64,000 nt of DNA from Guadua angustifolia (Eukaryota; Streptophyta; Magnoliopsida; Poales; Poaceae), in assembly GCA_036346375.1 (NCBI GenBank), contig CM070501.1, positions 57,825,326-57,889,325 of the forward strand, written 5' to 3'. Made by a program: the position numbers and the translations under genes. The notes beneath the pieces are model-generated. The model saw only the letters and a list, made by a program, of their open reading frames with translations, did no database searches and was not told the DNA's origin. Shown one piece after another: positions 25,701 to 36,333 of this stretch (its first letter is position 1; every line of letters begins with the position of its first letter).

Positions 25701-26321
25701 AAAAGAAGTGCTACAAAGGATTCTATCAATTACTGACATTATTTGATTATCCTGATTATTGGACCAAGTATAGTGCCTTCCCGATAACTGTAATTCCATT
25801 AGACCTCACAGGTCAATCCATTCATTGAACTTATTACACCATTTATTATTCACTCTCCCATTACTTTTATCCGCTTGAGATCGGACCAGATTAAAGTCAC
25901 CACCTAACAAAATAGGAGTCTGATTGTCAACAACAAAAATCTCATGGAGCTCAGAGATAAAATCTTGCTTTTTTTCATTATAAGGAGATCCATATACCAC
26001 CACAAGCTTCCAGACAAAACCAGATTGATTAAGCTAAATCAGGCATTGAACAGAAAACTCTTTAACGACAACATGTAAAATATCCATTAGATCCACATTT
26101 ACACCAACCAAGATACCTCCAGCAGAGGCTTTGGCCGGCAACCAATTCCAATTAAAATTCTTAGAACCACTGACAAAGCTTAGAAAAGAAGTACTAAAAT
26201 CTTCTTTCTTTGTCTCTTGAATACCAACAAAGTCCACCCTATTATTATGAATCAAGTCTGCTAAGCATTTGGATTTACTAGGCTGCCCAAAACCTCTAAT
26301 ATTCCAAAAGAGCCCTTTCAT
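22719..26321 (-). pseudogene. LINE ORF2: endonuclease and reverse transcriptase, two nonsense codons
   Basis: One continuous frame of about 1,200 codons, broken only by TAG at 26034-26036 and TGA near 25803-25805. The N-terminal endonuclease shows MKGLFWNIRGFGQ, VDFVGIQETKK and PILLGGDFNLVR. SDHTP follows just after the second stop. The reverse transcriptase shows FRPISLLNCSYKIITKVLTN, KLDFEKAYDKVNW, GLRQGDPLSPILFNLVAD and the catalytic box QYADDTLLF. The C-terminal region has the zf-RVT pattern (CYCCNDSESVRHIFFEC). The nonsense codons disable the endonuclease-RT polyprotein unless read through. The otherwise clean frame shows that the insertion is fairly recent. Confidence 0.93.
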
Positions 26322-27253
26322 GATCCTCTCATCTTCCTAGGGTGCTTGCCCCATCTATTTTACCAACCCTAGTCCAATCCCCAAGCTCAATTTCCACCTC
26401 CACCTCCTTCAGAGGTACAGATCCCATATCATTATTATTTTTTACCGAATTTTCAACTGCAATATTGTCTTTATCCCTAAAGCTACAGTCTCCAACAGAG
26501 ACAGTATTATCAAAGTTAAGTATCCTATCAGCATCCACTTGTTTGCATAACAAGATATTTTTAGCTTTCTCAATGTCATTATCACCCATTACTATATCAA
26601 CCTTTTCAGCCAAGCCATTTAAATCATGAACAGAAAGTAAGCCAAAAGAACTCCTAATTGACGTACCTTTCACCTTAGGACAATCTTCCAGATTTTTGAC
26701 TTGTAGCAGTTCTTGCGCTTTTTGCAATATGGATTTTCCTTGATCATCTATTCTTTTGCTTCTTCGCGTGCAAGGGACAGGACCGCAGTTCTTCTGTCTT
26801 TTCCTCATCAAACAACCTTCAGGATTCTGTACAGGAAACTTGTTGTGAGCATTTGCAGGAATCACCTCTACCATCTCATCTTGATTATGATTTTCCTCCT
26901 GACAAAGAACTGAGTCGCTCTCAACCGTCTGCATGAACTGAAACTTAGTCTCACCCAATTGTTTCTTAAGCCCCTCTTCAGTCATGTTCAGCAGATCTGA
27001 TTCCTCTACTCTAACATCTCTAATGTCATCCCATTCTTCATCAGAGCCAACCAATTCCAGATCCTTTAGGAGTTCAAAACATTTCACATCATCCACATTG
27101 TCCTCTTTATACGTTGAACTAATGTTGTCTTTAAGCATTTGCACCCAAGATTTCTTCTCACTCATACCAGAACTTAGGATATTCGTTTCCTTGACAAGAG
27201 CAGCATCACATCTTTGGAAAACAGCAGATCCTTCTCTCATATCCCCAGATTTA

Positions 27254-29237
27254 GGGGCTGTTTGGTTTGTAGCCATGAAAAGCCATGCCAAATATTTGGT
27301 CATAGCCAACTCATGGTATCACCAAATATTTGGCAAAATGAGATTGTTTGGATTGTATCCAATAATTGGCATGGCAACAAAAAATGTGTTTGGTTCACAG
27401 CCGACAGCCCTAGAAAGTAACTAATTGTTGGCATGGCATATTGGCAATGTTTGGTTTGATGCCAAATATTTAAATGAGCATGTCATTAGGGATCTCACTA
27501 GGGGGTTGGAACACTAATCAAAGAGGATTTGCTGCGTTGCACCAAAGGCAAAGAATAACACGTTAATAGTATATAGCATAAATATCACCATATTTAGGCG
27601 CTAAAATGATCAGATACTGCATGGTTATTCTCTAAATAGAATATAATATTTACAGGTGCTGAACTTGACACCGTGTGCATTGAAGAAACTGAAAAGCCAG
27701 ATTGCTCTGAAACAATTTGTGATGCATGGTGCACCCCAGCAGAGCAACACTTAAAAATTCTTGAGCATCTTCTTGCCTGAAGAAATGCATAGCGTCATAA
27801 ACTGAAACAAGAAGCTTCATTGCTAGGATGATAAACAGTTAATACTGAACATTTGTAGTAACACAAAAAAGTCAATAAAGAGCAGCAAGCATAATGTCAA
27901 CACATGACACGATGTGATGCAGTGAACTATTTTGTTTGAATAAACTTCATAACCAATATGACACCTACGCTCCATTTCATGATCCACAAGCAGACCCCTA
28001 TCACAAGCATTGCTTATAACTTTTAACATGCTAATTTGGTTTCCAGTAAAGAACAAACTAGATTGATGACAGCAATACAACACTATGGGATCAACTAACC
28101 ACCTGATAGAATGCACTGGCATGCATGTCTTGCTAGACTAGATGATGCCAAATAATAAGCCTGAAACACAAAAAAATGATTTCCATCCTCAATTAGCACC
28201 CATAACAGCCAAATCATCAGCATTCTCAACTTCCTGAATCTTACTTCCTCATTAGAAAAACTAATAACCAAGAACAGCACCAGAAACTTCCTGAATCTTA
28301 CTTCCTCACAAAACCTTTCATGATAGGGAGGATTGGAAACAAGAACCATCAGCGGCAAGTAGATTTGACCTCAAAGAAATTTCAGTCCGCATCATGGCTG
28401 GATCGCCCAAAGGCAAACCCACATCATCTGGTCCTCTTCTTTCCACAACCTCGCCAAAACTTCATCCACACAAACGTTCACCAATACGCAAGCTAAGCTA
28501 AGAATAGTTTCGTTTCTCTGAACACACAAAAAAGAGAAAAAAAGAAATCATCTAGACGAATTCCTCACCGGAGAAGAGAACCGCTGCACAAAGCAGGCAG
28601 AAGAGTGAACAAAAGAGGACAAGATCCTTCCCATGAGGAGGCTCAGATGCATAATGGGTAGTAAGTCTGTTTGTCAGCACAAAGAAATAAAATCTCTCAT
28701 TCAGAGTGGTGCATGACTAAATACTTCCTCTCATCATCGCCTTTTGCTTCCATCCCAACAAGATCGACAGCAGAAAGAGATCCCCCAACTAAACAGCACT
28801 CGCCACCTGAAAGAACCCCACCAACCAAGCCAAGAAAAGACCCCATAAATCAAATCAACCAACCCACACAGGATGAATCGCAAATCCTCCAGAATCCAAA
28901 ATAGAAGAGAGGCAAGAGCAAGAAGGAGACCAGATCGGTGGAAGAGACTGTGCAAGAGACTCAGGTGGCGGCGGGGACTCATGGAGTCGCGGGAGGATTA
29001 GCCGCCGGTCACCGATAGCGCTGGAGGATTTAGGTCAGACGCGCGCGGTGTCTCGCCAACGAATGGCGAAGAAATCGCCCGCCTGCGCCATGCCCGCTCG
29101 GTGCGTGGAAAAAGGATGGCGAGCCAAAGTTTGCTGATGGCGAGCCAAAAATTGGAGATGAACCAAATACCAGCCAAATTGAGATGGCATGACCAATATT
29201 TGGTATGGCTAGTGAGGGTCACAAACCAAACAGCCCC
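27254..29237. mobile_element. PIF/Harbinger-like (Tourist-type) element inside LINE ORF1
   Basis: The ends are perfect inverted repeats, GGGGCTGTTTGGTTTGT at 27254-27270 and its reverse complement at 29221-29237, with weaker similarity inward. TTA flanks both sides (27251-27253 and 29238-29240), the standard duplication of this superfamily. Its length is 1,984 bp. No DDE transposase was recognised, so it is non-autonomous. An exon-like segment lies at 27656-27780. The right part (28980-29120) is GC-richer. Confidence 0.88.
27656..27780 (+). other. Exon-like open frame inside the PIF/Harbinger-like element
   Basis: After a clean acceptor (TATTTACAG, ending at 27655) an open frame reads AELDTVCIEETEKPDCSETI and continues to CTPAEQHLKILEHLLA, then TGA at 27778-27780. 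It is acidic and looks like a real terminal exon, but the family was not recognised. It may be a captured piece of a host gene or the end of an element-encoded accessory protein. No upstream exon was found. Confidence 0.45.
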
Positions 29238-30920
29238 TTAGTATCACCTGACCTACCCGAAGCACCAAACTGATTACTTCTAGCCGATTCATTACTGAGG
29301 TCAGTAATCATGCCATCCTGCTTTTCATCTTGTTTCTTGGATTCATCATCAACATCATCCAAATCATCTTCATTATCATCATTGTCATCATCTTTACTAT
29401 CACCTTCTACAGGAGCTACCTTATCACTCTCCTCCACCTTCAAATTAATCAGGAACAGAATCTTTTCTGCCCCCATTAACCTCTGAGTAGGAATTTTTGT
29501 GGGATCTCTGCAGGCAATTTGGATTCTGGCCACCTCATAAAAACTTTTAAAAAGGCCAGTCCAATCTACATTGAGCAGCAAGCCAAAACACGAAGAAATT
29601 TGGTCGAAGACCTTCCAAGTGCACCATTTAGGAGGAATACCTCTAATTTGGACCCAAGTTTCTTGTAGTTCATCAAAAACATCAATCTCTCCTTCCAGGC
29701 CTCAATGTAAACAGAAACACCAGGCTTAGTGAGATTAAAACTAGGCAGCAGAGCCAGATCAGACACTTTTTTGTGCGGAGGAAAACGAACTAGAAATCTG
29801 AAAGACTCTAACTGACGAACTTGCCAAGGCCATTTAGAATCAAAGATGTCGGACAAGTTTTTCTCAAGCTCAGTTACACTAATCTCTCCTTGGTCTATAG
29901 TCAGAACTCCACAATTGTTAAATCTGAAGTTAGAAACACGACTTTCTTCAGGAACTTCCAGTAAAAGAAACCTAACCCCTGAGCAGCACTACCAATATAC
30001 TTTTGCAGAGGAATGAGGTTGCAAACGCATAGGGCATTGATCCACATGGTGATTAGGTTCTTCACAGATGAAACAAAGTTTGGGATTCTTACAACTACCC
30101 ACCAAATGACCAGGTTCTCCACAATTATAGCAGATCGATTGAGCATAGTGAGAAACAGAACCAGCTGGCGCATCAAGGGATGTACCTTTCATTCCAACTC
30201 GCTGATCAGTGGGATTTTCCGCTGCATCTTGCATTGGCTGACGAAGAGCTTGAGGAAATCGTTGAGGAGCTTGAACTGGAGGAAGCCAAGGTTGATTAAA
30301 TCCCTGCTGGAAACGGCCCCTCTGATTCCTTGACCCTCTAAATGGTGGCGGAGGACGCCAACCACGGCCAAAACCCCTACCACCGCTGCTCCTCCCCCAG
30401 TGATTCCAACTCCGATCAGACATCTTCAAAACTTCAGCAAAAGTTGGATTACCTTTCCCCCGACCGCAAAAATCCTTAGCAAAACTCAACGATCGTGGAT
30501 TTGGAGAGAGATAATCAAAGGAGGATGCAGGAAAACAATCAAAAACCGAGAAATTGCCAGATTCAAGCAAGCTCTTCAGGATCCATACGCGCACACCCCG
30601 CGCCGTATGAACCCTAGAAACTGGCGAGTTGCATACAGGAATGCTCCACAGTTGGCCGAAAAAATCTTCAATACACTCATCTCCTTCCCCGGCTGCATCT
30701 GGGCCCGAGGCGTGGGACACCGTGGCAGCACCAGCATTCTCGGATTTAATCTCGTTCTGAAATTGCCCTTCTGATCTATCGTTAGCCACTCCATGTGGTG
30801 GCAATCCAGACGAGGGCAAAATATGATTCTGAGAGATCGATGACGACGCCCGAAATTTTGATAATCAAAATTTCGAAAGTTTGATTGCATATATTGCAAA
30901 ACATGCTTTTGTGACCGAAT

Positions 30921-32105
30921 AGACTAGAATATGGTATAAAAATAAATGAAGACAATTTTGTACTATCCAACAAAACATTTGTATCCCAAGATGTATTAAT
31001 CTTTCCTCAACTCTTTGGTAGAATCAATGTGAAACTATTTCGTGTAAGCACACAATTGTATAGCCTTTTTCTTTCCTAGCGTTGAAAATTAGAATGGCCT
31101 AAACAACTAAACAAGTGTTGAAAACTAGCAGAATTTCCTAGACAACTGTGTACGTAGATATTACAACATATCACATTCGTTATATATCTCTGATACCTTT
31201 GAAAAGTATAACACTATTTGTTATACAATTATAACAATTGCAATATCTATATATGATTTATCTGCAATGGTCCTCCCAAAATAGCAGTACAGATGTTCTC
31301 GTCTTCTCACGATTAATAGGAGAATTTATAGGGATTTTGTTCTTTTTGTTTAAGGATTATCTTAGGATTTTTTAAACCTCTAAAACAAAGGACGTACATC
31401 GAATATCATCCCTTCTTTATAGATATATATAGATATCAATTAGAAGGTCTAAAATTTTAAAATACCAAAACTGCGCTCACAGAATTACTTTATATGTAAT
31501 CTTTGCATCTGATGATTCAGGATATGCTAAGGGCCCTTTGATGCAGCAATGCTGAGAATGTCAGGGACCAAACCGAAGAAAGAGGAGTTTACATAGAGCA
31601 AGTCTAACCCACCCTCTAAATCATTCCTTATCCTAAATTATAAAGAGAATTAGAAAAATATGAGCTCCAACCCAACCCTTATAAGAAATTCTTATTGTAA
31701 GGAGACCCTTTCTCACCTTTACATCTAGAGGCTTTCTCCTCCCCCTACTATTTTCTTTAATATTTTTTATTCGTTATTTCTATTTTTAGTAAATAATTCA
31801 TAGGTGTAAAGTAATAATAATGTTTAGATAAATAATAGGGACAAGTAATAGGGAGTATGGGTTGAAGACAAATTTGATATAGGATATTTTTAATTTTTAT
31901 ATCATTTCTAAATAAGTGATTTCGAGAAAAAATATAGGGGTTTAGGTTAGAGTACTGGGTTCAGTGATTCCCAGTGGAAGCCTGAAAGATGCGACCATTA
32001 CCCTACCCACCAACAGGCAGCAGCCATGTTGATGTGGCCTGCCTGCCTCCACTAGCGCTTCGCGTTTGCCGCGGGCGACGGAAGCGACGGGATATAGCAG
32101 CAGCA
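30921..32105. other. AT-rich intergenic region upstream of PP2C
   Basis: No gene was seen. Between about 31590 and 31960 there are facing words CTAACCCACC and GGTTTAGGTTAGAG, with CTCCAACCC and GGGTTGAAG inside. This could be a diverged MITE, but no target duplication was found. The PP2C 5' UTR probably begins near 31960-32050, where GC content rises. Confidence 0.35.
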
Positions 32106-35100
32106 ATGGCGGCCTCCACTGCTTCCCGCCTCTCGCCGCCTCGCCTCCACTGCTCTTCCCCTTCTCCCCATCCTCCACTCCGCCGCTCGCGCTTCTCCCC
32201 TCCTCGCGCCGCCAAGTATGCCCCTTTCTTCGACCTTTGTTTCAAGAAACCATAGCTCGCAGATGCTTGATTGTGTCCAATCCTTGGACCCTAGGATGAG
32301 GGTTTAATCTCGAGCAGTATTTGTGGTGTATCTGTCAGCATTTGATCATGTGATCTTGTGATTGTAGGCTGGAAGCTGTGTTATCTATTGGAACCCATCT
32401 AATCCCGCACCCAAGAAAGGTTAGCCATTTATGATACACAATTGTCTATTTGTTGTTTACAGATCATATATTTGCTGGGAGTTTTTTCTTTTCCCCATCT
32501 GAAGTAGCCAGTGTTTAACGTTGAATCTTTTTGCACATTTTCAAGGCTGAGACCGGCGGAGAAGATGCTTTCTTTGTGAATGGTGATGCTGGTGGAGTAT
32601 TTGCCATTGCAGATGGTGTTTCAGGGTACGCCATCTTTGCTGCAATGAAACCTTTTTTTTTCAAGAAGTGCTGCAATGAACTGTGATCAGTGTTTTTTCT
32701 CCTCTCTTCTATATTGGATTGCGTCCAGCTTTCAGCTTTCAGCGTTTGTCAAGAAATATGTAGGAAAACTTTTTATATACCATTTAAATTGTTCCAAATT
32801 CCTCTCGTGTGCCATTACAAAGTGACATCTTCTTTACTTGCTAACGCATGTTTGAAACATTAACATTACCTCTTTATGTTATTGCCGTGAACTCCATTAG
32901 ATTTAGCTAATTAGATTTGTCCATAATACCCATTCTATCCTCACCTTCTTCCCGTTCTTCTTCTCCTCATTGGATTGGCAAGATCCAACCCCTCCTTCCG
33001 CCCGCCGGCCCGCGCGGGGCAGTACCGGCTCGGTACTGTGCTTCTTCCCAACAAACATTGACAGAGCAAGTGAGAAATCGGCGACGACGGCGGGCGCGTG
33101 ACGTGTTTCCGAGGAAGGCAAACCCATATGGAGTAGTTTGGGGCAACGGGGAGGACTATGGGGTAGTTTGGGGCAACCGGGAGGACTATGGGGTAGTTTG
33201 GGGCAACCGGGAGGACTAGGGCAGCCGGAACGAGCAGGGCAAGGGCGGCAGTTGCGACATGGACAAGCTCGCCGGCAGCGAAATCCGGCGGTCTCCGGCC
33301 TGGGCGGCGGGCGCAGGAGCACGGCGTGGGCATGAGGAGGACTCCAGTGGCGGCGGCTTCGCCTGAGCAGCGTGGTTGAGGCTGGCGACGGCAAGATGGT
33401 GCGGCGCGGCGGAGGGCGATGGTGCCAGTGATCCGCGGCGAAGGAGACGACAAAAAGAGGTGGCAAAGAGGTTCGAGGCGATGAGGCGGACTCTGTGACG
33501 CGGACATCTTGGCTGGGAGATGGCAGAACCGGCGATTCGCTAGCGGAGGTGTTGGGGTCGACGGCGTTGCGAGGCAACGGCGATCTCCCGGTGGCGATAC
33601 GGCGAAGAAGATGTCCCTCAGGATCACAAAGTAGTAGAGAAGGTGAGGGAAGAGACATTATTGGGAGGAAGACAAGGATGGGCTCGAATTTAGGAATCTC
33701 GCAGAGGTGGTTGCGGAGCAAATCCGGTGCTTCGCCGGACTTGGGAGGGAAAATGGTGGCTCGGTGGTGGTGTGGCGATGCAGAAGGGAGGCAAAGGAGA
33801 GGCAAGAGGGCACTGTTGCTACTGCTTTATTGCTGTTCGAAGGTGGTAGCGTACAGGGGCGCGACGGTGATAGAGGTGGTGGCGCATGGCGTCGGCATGG
33901 AGGAAGAAGAGAGAGGCAGGGGCAAAACTGTATTCACACAACCATTTCATGGCTTGGCTAGTCAACAGTGGAAAATAAGGGCAGGTTTTGAAAATGCAAT
34001 GGCATGTAAGGAAGATGTGATTTTGCAATGGCACATAAGGTCTCCGGAACAATTACAATGGCATATAAAACATTTTTCCAGCAATTTGCATTCACACATG
34101 GCTTTTATCCTGCTAGCCAATCTCTTATCTACTGACAGATGGGCAGAAAAGGATGTCAATCCAGCTCTGTTTTCTCGAGAGCTCATGGCGAACAGCTCTA
34201 CTTTTCTCAAGGATGAGGAGGTATTTCTAAATCAGTACTGCTAAATAAAAGTATGTTTAAATACCGTGTCATTTACTCGTGACAAATTTACATATCGAAT
34301 AGAAGTTGCTATCCTTCCCAGGGCAATCATGATCCTCAGATTCTTCTAATGAAGGCACATGCTGCAACTTCTTCAGTTGGATCTGCAACAGTGTAAGTAT
34401 TGTTTTTCCGGTGATTATGTTACAACCTTACGGGTTTTTTTAGAAAGAGTAATTGTTGCATAATTAATTAAGCAGGAAAAGAGAAAATTGGTCCCCGATT
34501 TTTAGGGAGAAAACTGGGGAAAAAACCTCACAACTCAACCCCCACTAAAAACTCACCACTCAACTCCAACTAGAAAAACTCTAAACATTACAGCCTTATG
34601 GGTCACTCTTTGTTCTGGCAAGCATTTCAAAAAGTATAAAATTCTTTGCAATGTTAACAGAATCATCGCAATGCTTGACAAGGCTGGTACTCTGAAAATT
34701 GCAAGTGTGGGAGATTGTGGTTTGAAAGTTATCAGGAAAGGTGAACATGATTGAATTTATATTTCTCTGAAGTTTCTTAACATACTTACTTCATACCAGT
34801 TTCAACCTGTTGTTCTTTTCTCTTCTTCGATAACATATTAGGCCAAGTGATGTTCTCTACATGTCCTCAAGAACATTATTTTGACTGCCCATATCAGATA
34901 AGCTCTGAGGCAGTTGGTCAGACATATCAGGATGCACTGGTACATACCTTCTTATAAATTCTAATAATGTGTTCTCTTTTATTACTGTTGAAGCACCAGC
35001 AATACGACACGACATCTCACTCTAAAAGTTTAACCTCCATAGGTGGCTACTTCTTATATATGAAAGTCAATCAGGTAGGTAGGTCTAGTGTTTTTTTGTT

Positions 35101-36100
35101 GTTGGATCTTCATGTCGTAGGTCAACATAATAGTCAAGTGTGTGAAAAGGTCGTTTTACCGGTACATATATGGACATACAGACACTTTCCATTTACTGGA
35201 GATATAGTGAGCTTCACTACAGTAGTCAATATAGCCAAACAAGATTTAAGCATTTTTTTTGAGATAGTTGCTTTCTGGTTTTGACTCCTTTGGTTTATCT
35301 ATCAGGTTTGCACTGTAAATCTTATGGAGGGTGATATGATTGTGAGTGGCTCAGATGGACTTTTTGACAATATCTTTGATCACGAGATTATTTCTGTCAT
35401 TTCTGAGTCTCCAGGTGTAGATGAAGCTGGTAAATATCTCGCTTCTGCAACTGGGGACATAAAAGTAAAACACATGTTCCAGTCCTTCCAAGTTCCAACC
35501 CTTCTGAGAACTTTGTTATTTTCCACAGCAAAAGCATTGGCAGAGCTTGCAAGAAAACATTCCGTGGATGTTACCTTTGATTCACCCTACTCAATCGAGG
35601 CCCGGAGTAGGGTGCGAACAAATACCTCTAATGACAAACTTCTCTGTTCTTCTTGTCACTATTTACAGCTTGTTACAACTAAAAAAGATGACCGAACACA
35701 TTTCATTTTGATTATTTACATGCAGGGTTTTGATGTCCCCTGGTGGAAGAAACTGCTTGGAGCCAAACTAATAGGCAAGCATGAGCTCATTACATGTTGC
35801 CATGCTCTATTCTATGCGGCAAAACCAGTAGGCCCATGATGCCTAAAATTTTGTTACCGCAGGTGGTAAGATGGATGACATTACTGTCATTGTCGCACAA
35901 GTGAAGACAGTGGTGATCCCAGATGATGATGAGGAGGTTGAACTACAAAATCATTCAATTTTGGTATGTAGATAATGTTGTTTCACCTTGGGATTCTTTC
36001 TTTTGTGTGATATTTGCAGGGTGGTGGTGATGTAGAAGAGAAAGTGAATGAGCAAGGCAGTGCTGTTGCTGTTGAATCCGTCGACCAAAATGAAGACTGA
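32106..36100 (+). CDS. Protein phosphatase 2C family, probably organelle-targeted
   Basis: A Mg/Mn-dependent serine/threonine phosphatase. The exons are 32106-32215, 32368-32419, 32546-32625, 34139-34220, 34322-34392, 34661-34740, 34842-34939, 35306-35429, 35529-35611, 35726-35774, 35863-35963 and 36020-36100. Phases close, giving 336 aa. The first ~37 residues are Ser/Pro/Arg-rich with no acidic residues, like a plastid transit peptide. The catalytic core shows GGEDAFFVNGDAGGVFAIAD leading into GVSGWAEKDVNPALFSRELM, then TSSVGSATVIIAML, IASVGDCGLKVIRKG, FSTCPQEHYFDCPYQ, IVSGSDGLFDNIFDHEI and KMDDITVIVAQVK, covering the metal-binding aspartates. An in-frame ATG at 31989 would add 39 residues; 32106 was chosen because the transit-like composition starts there. 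Intron 3 holds a Mutator-like element, and intron 10 starts with GC instead of GT. Confidence 0.92.
32763..34079. mobile_element. Mutator-like element with ~95-bp inverted repeats and GC-rich interior, in PP2C intron 3
   Basis: The left end (32763 to about 32860, GGAAAACTTTTTATATACC...) matches the reverse complement of the right end (about 33985-34079, GGAAAAATGTTTTATATGCC...) along roughly 95 bp at about 75-80% by eye. Shared words include AATTGTTCC, GTGCCATT and CACATCTTC or ACATCTTC. The flanks AGAAATATGTA and AGCAATTTGCA may be a decayed 9-bp duplication. The interior (about 32940-33900) is strikingly GC-rich compared with the intron, as in Pack-MULEs that carry gene pieces. It holds three near-identical 28-bp units (33134-33219). 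Its origin was not recognised. Confidence 0.75.
33134..33219. repeat. Three tandem copies of a 28-bp GC-rich unit
   Basis: GTAGTTTGGGGCAAC followed by GGGGAGGACTATGG or a variant occurs three times in succession. On the minus strand an open frame through it repeats the residues VLPVAPNYPI. It sits in the interior of the Mutator-like element. Confidence 0.85.
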
Positions 36101-36333
36101 CAAGGACTGAAGGAGCTATCTGCAGTTCTTCAAACGCCGTCCTTTTTCTTTTTCTTTTCTTTTTTGAACTTATTTTTGATGACGATGTATTGTACTGCAT
36201 AGAAAACAGTTGAAGCGAAATACACCTGTAATCAGGGTTGAAAAAATCAATTTGGAGAAAATCCCTCGAAATTCAAAAATCAGAAATATCAAGCCAAAAA
36301 ACAGTCAAAATTGTCAAGAATCATAGAGTTTCA

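Larger units (their letters stand above)
26329..30819 (-). pseudogene. LINE ORF1: nucleic-acid-binding gag-like protein, split by a transposon
   Basis: The N-terminal piece (30819-29989) has a Gly/Arg/Pro-rich stretch (GRSSGGRGFGRGWRPPPPF) followed by two CCHC knuckles, CYNCGEPGHLVGSC and CFICEEPNHHVDQC. After a frame break, sequence continues at 29856-29566 (FRFLVRFPPHKKVSDL) and 29581-29240, which ends in an acidic tract (about 29330-29420). The frame then resumes beyond the nested element at about 27250 (GDMREGSAVFQRC) and ends at 26329. The PIF/Harbinger-like element at 27254-29237 lies inside the ORF. ORF1 proteins of this type bind the LINE RNA. This copy is dead because of the insertion and the frameshifts. 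Confidence 0.85.
22360..30857 (-). mobile_element. L1-type LINE, nearly full length, interrupted by a PIF/Harbinger-like element
   Basis: A two-ORF non-LTR retrotransposon on the minus strand. The 3' end is marked by a short T run on the plus strand (22359-22366, the poly(A) tail). TTGATAAT occurs at both edges (22352-22359 and 30858-30865) and is read as the target duplication. ORF1 carries CCHC knuckles, and ORF2 carries an endonuclease, a reverse transcriptase and a C-terminal zinc-binding region. Without the 1,984-bp nested element it is about 6.5 kb, the usual size for plant L1 elements. It inserted into a Stowaway-like MITE. Confidence 0.9.
22178..30920. mobile_element. Stowaway-like MITE, split by a LINE
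   Basis: The left part (about 22178-22359) starts ATTCGGTCACAAAA and continues through an AT-rich body (TTTGATCACTAATTTTTATA...). The right part (about 30858-30920) ends TTTTGTGACCGAAT, the inverted form. If the LINE is removed, the parts join into one MITE of roughly 250 bp, of a type common in grasses. The TA target duplication could not be fixed by eye, so the outer limits are approximate. Confidence 0.65.

Noticed and set aside
31590..31960. Possible MITE with CTAACCCACC / GGTTTAGGTTAG facing words upstream of PP2C
   Set aside because: The inverted similarity is short and no target duplication was found.
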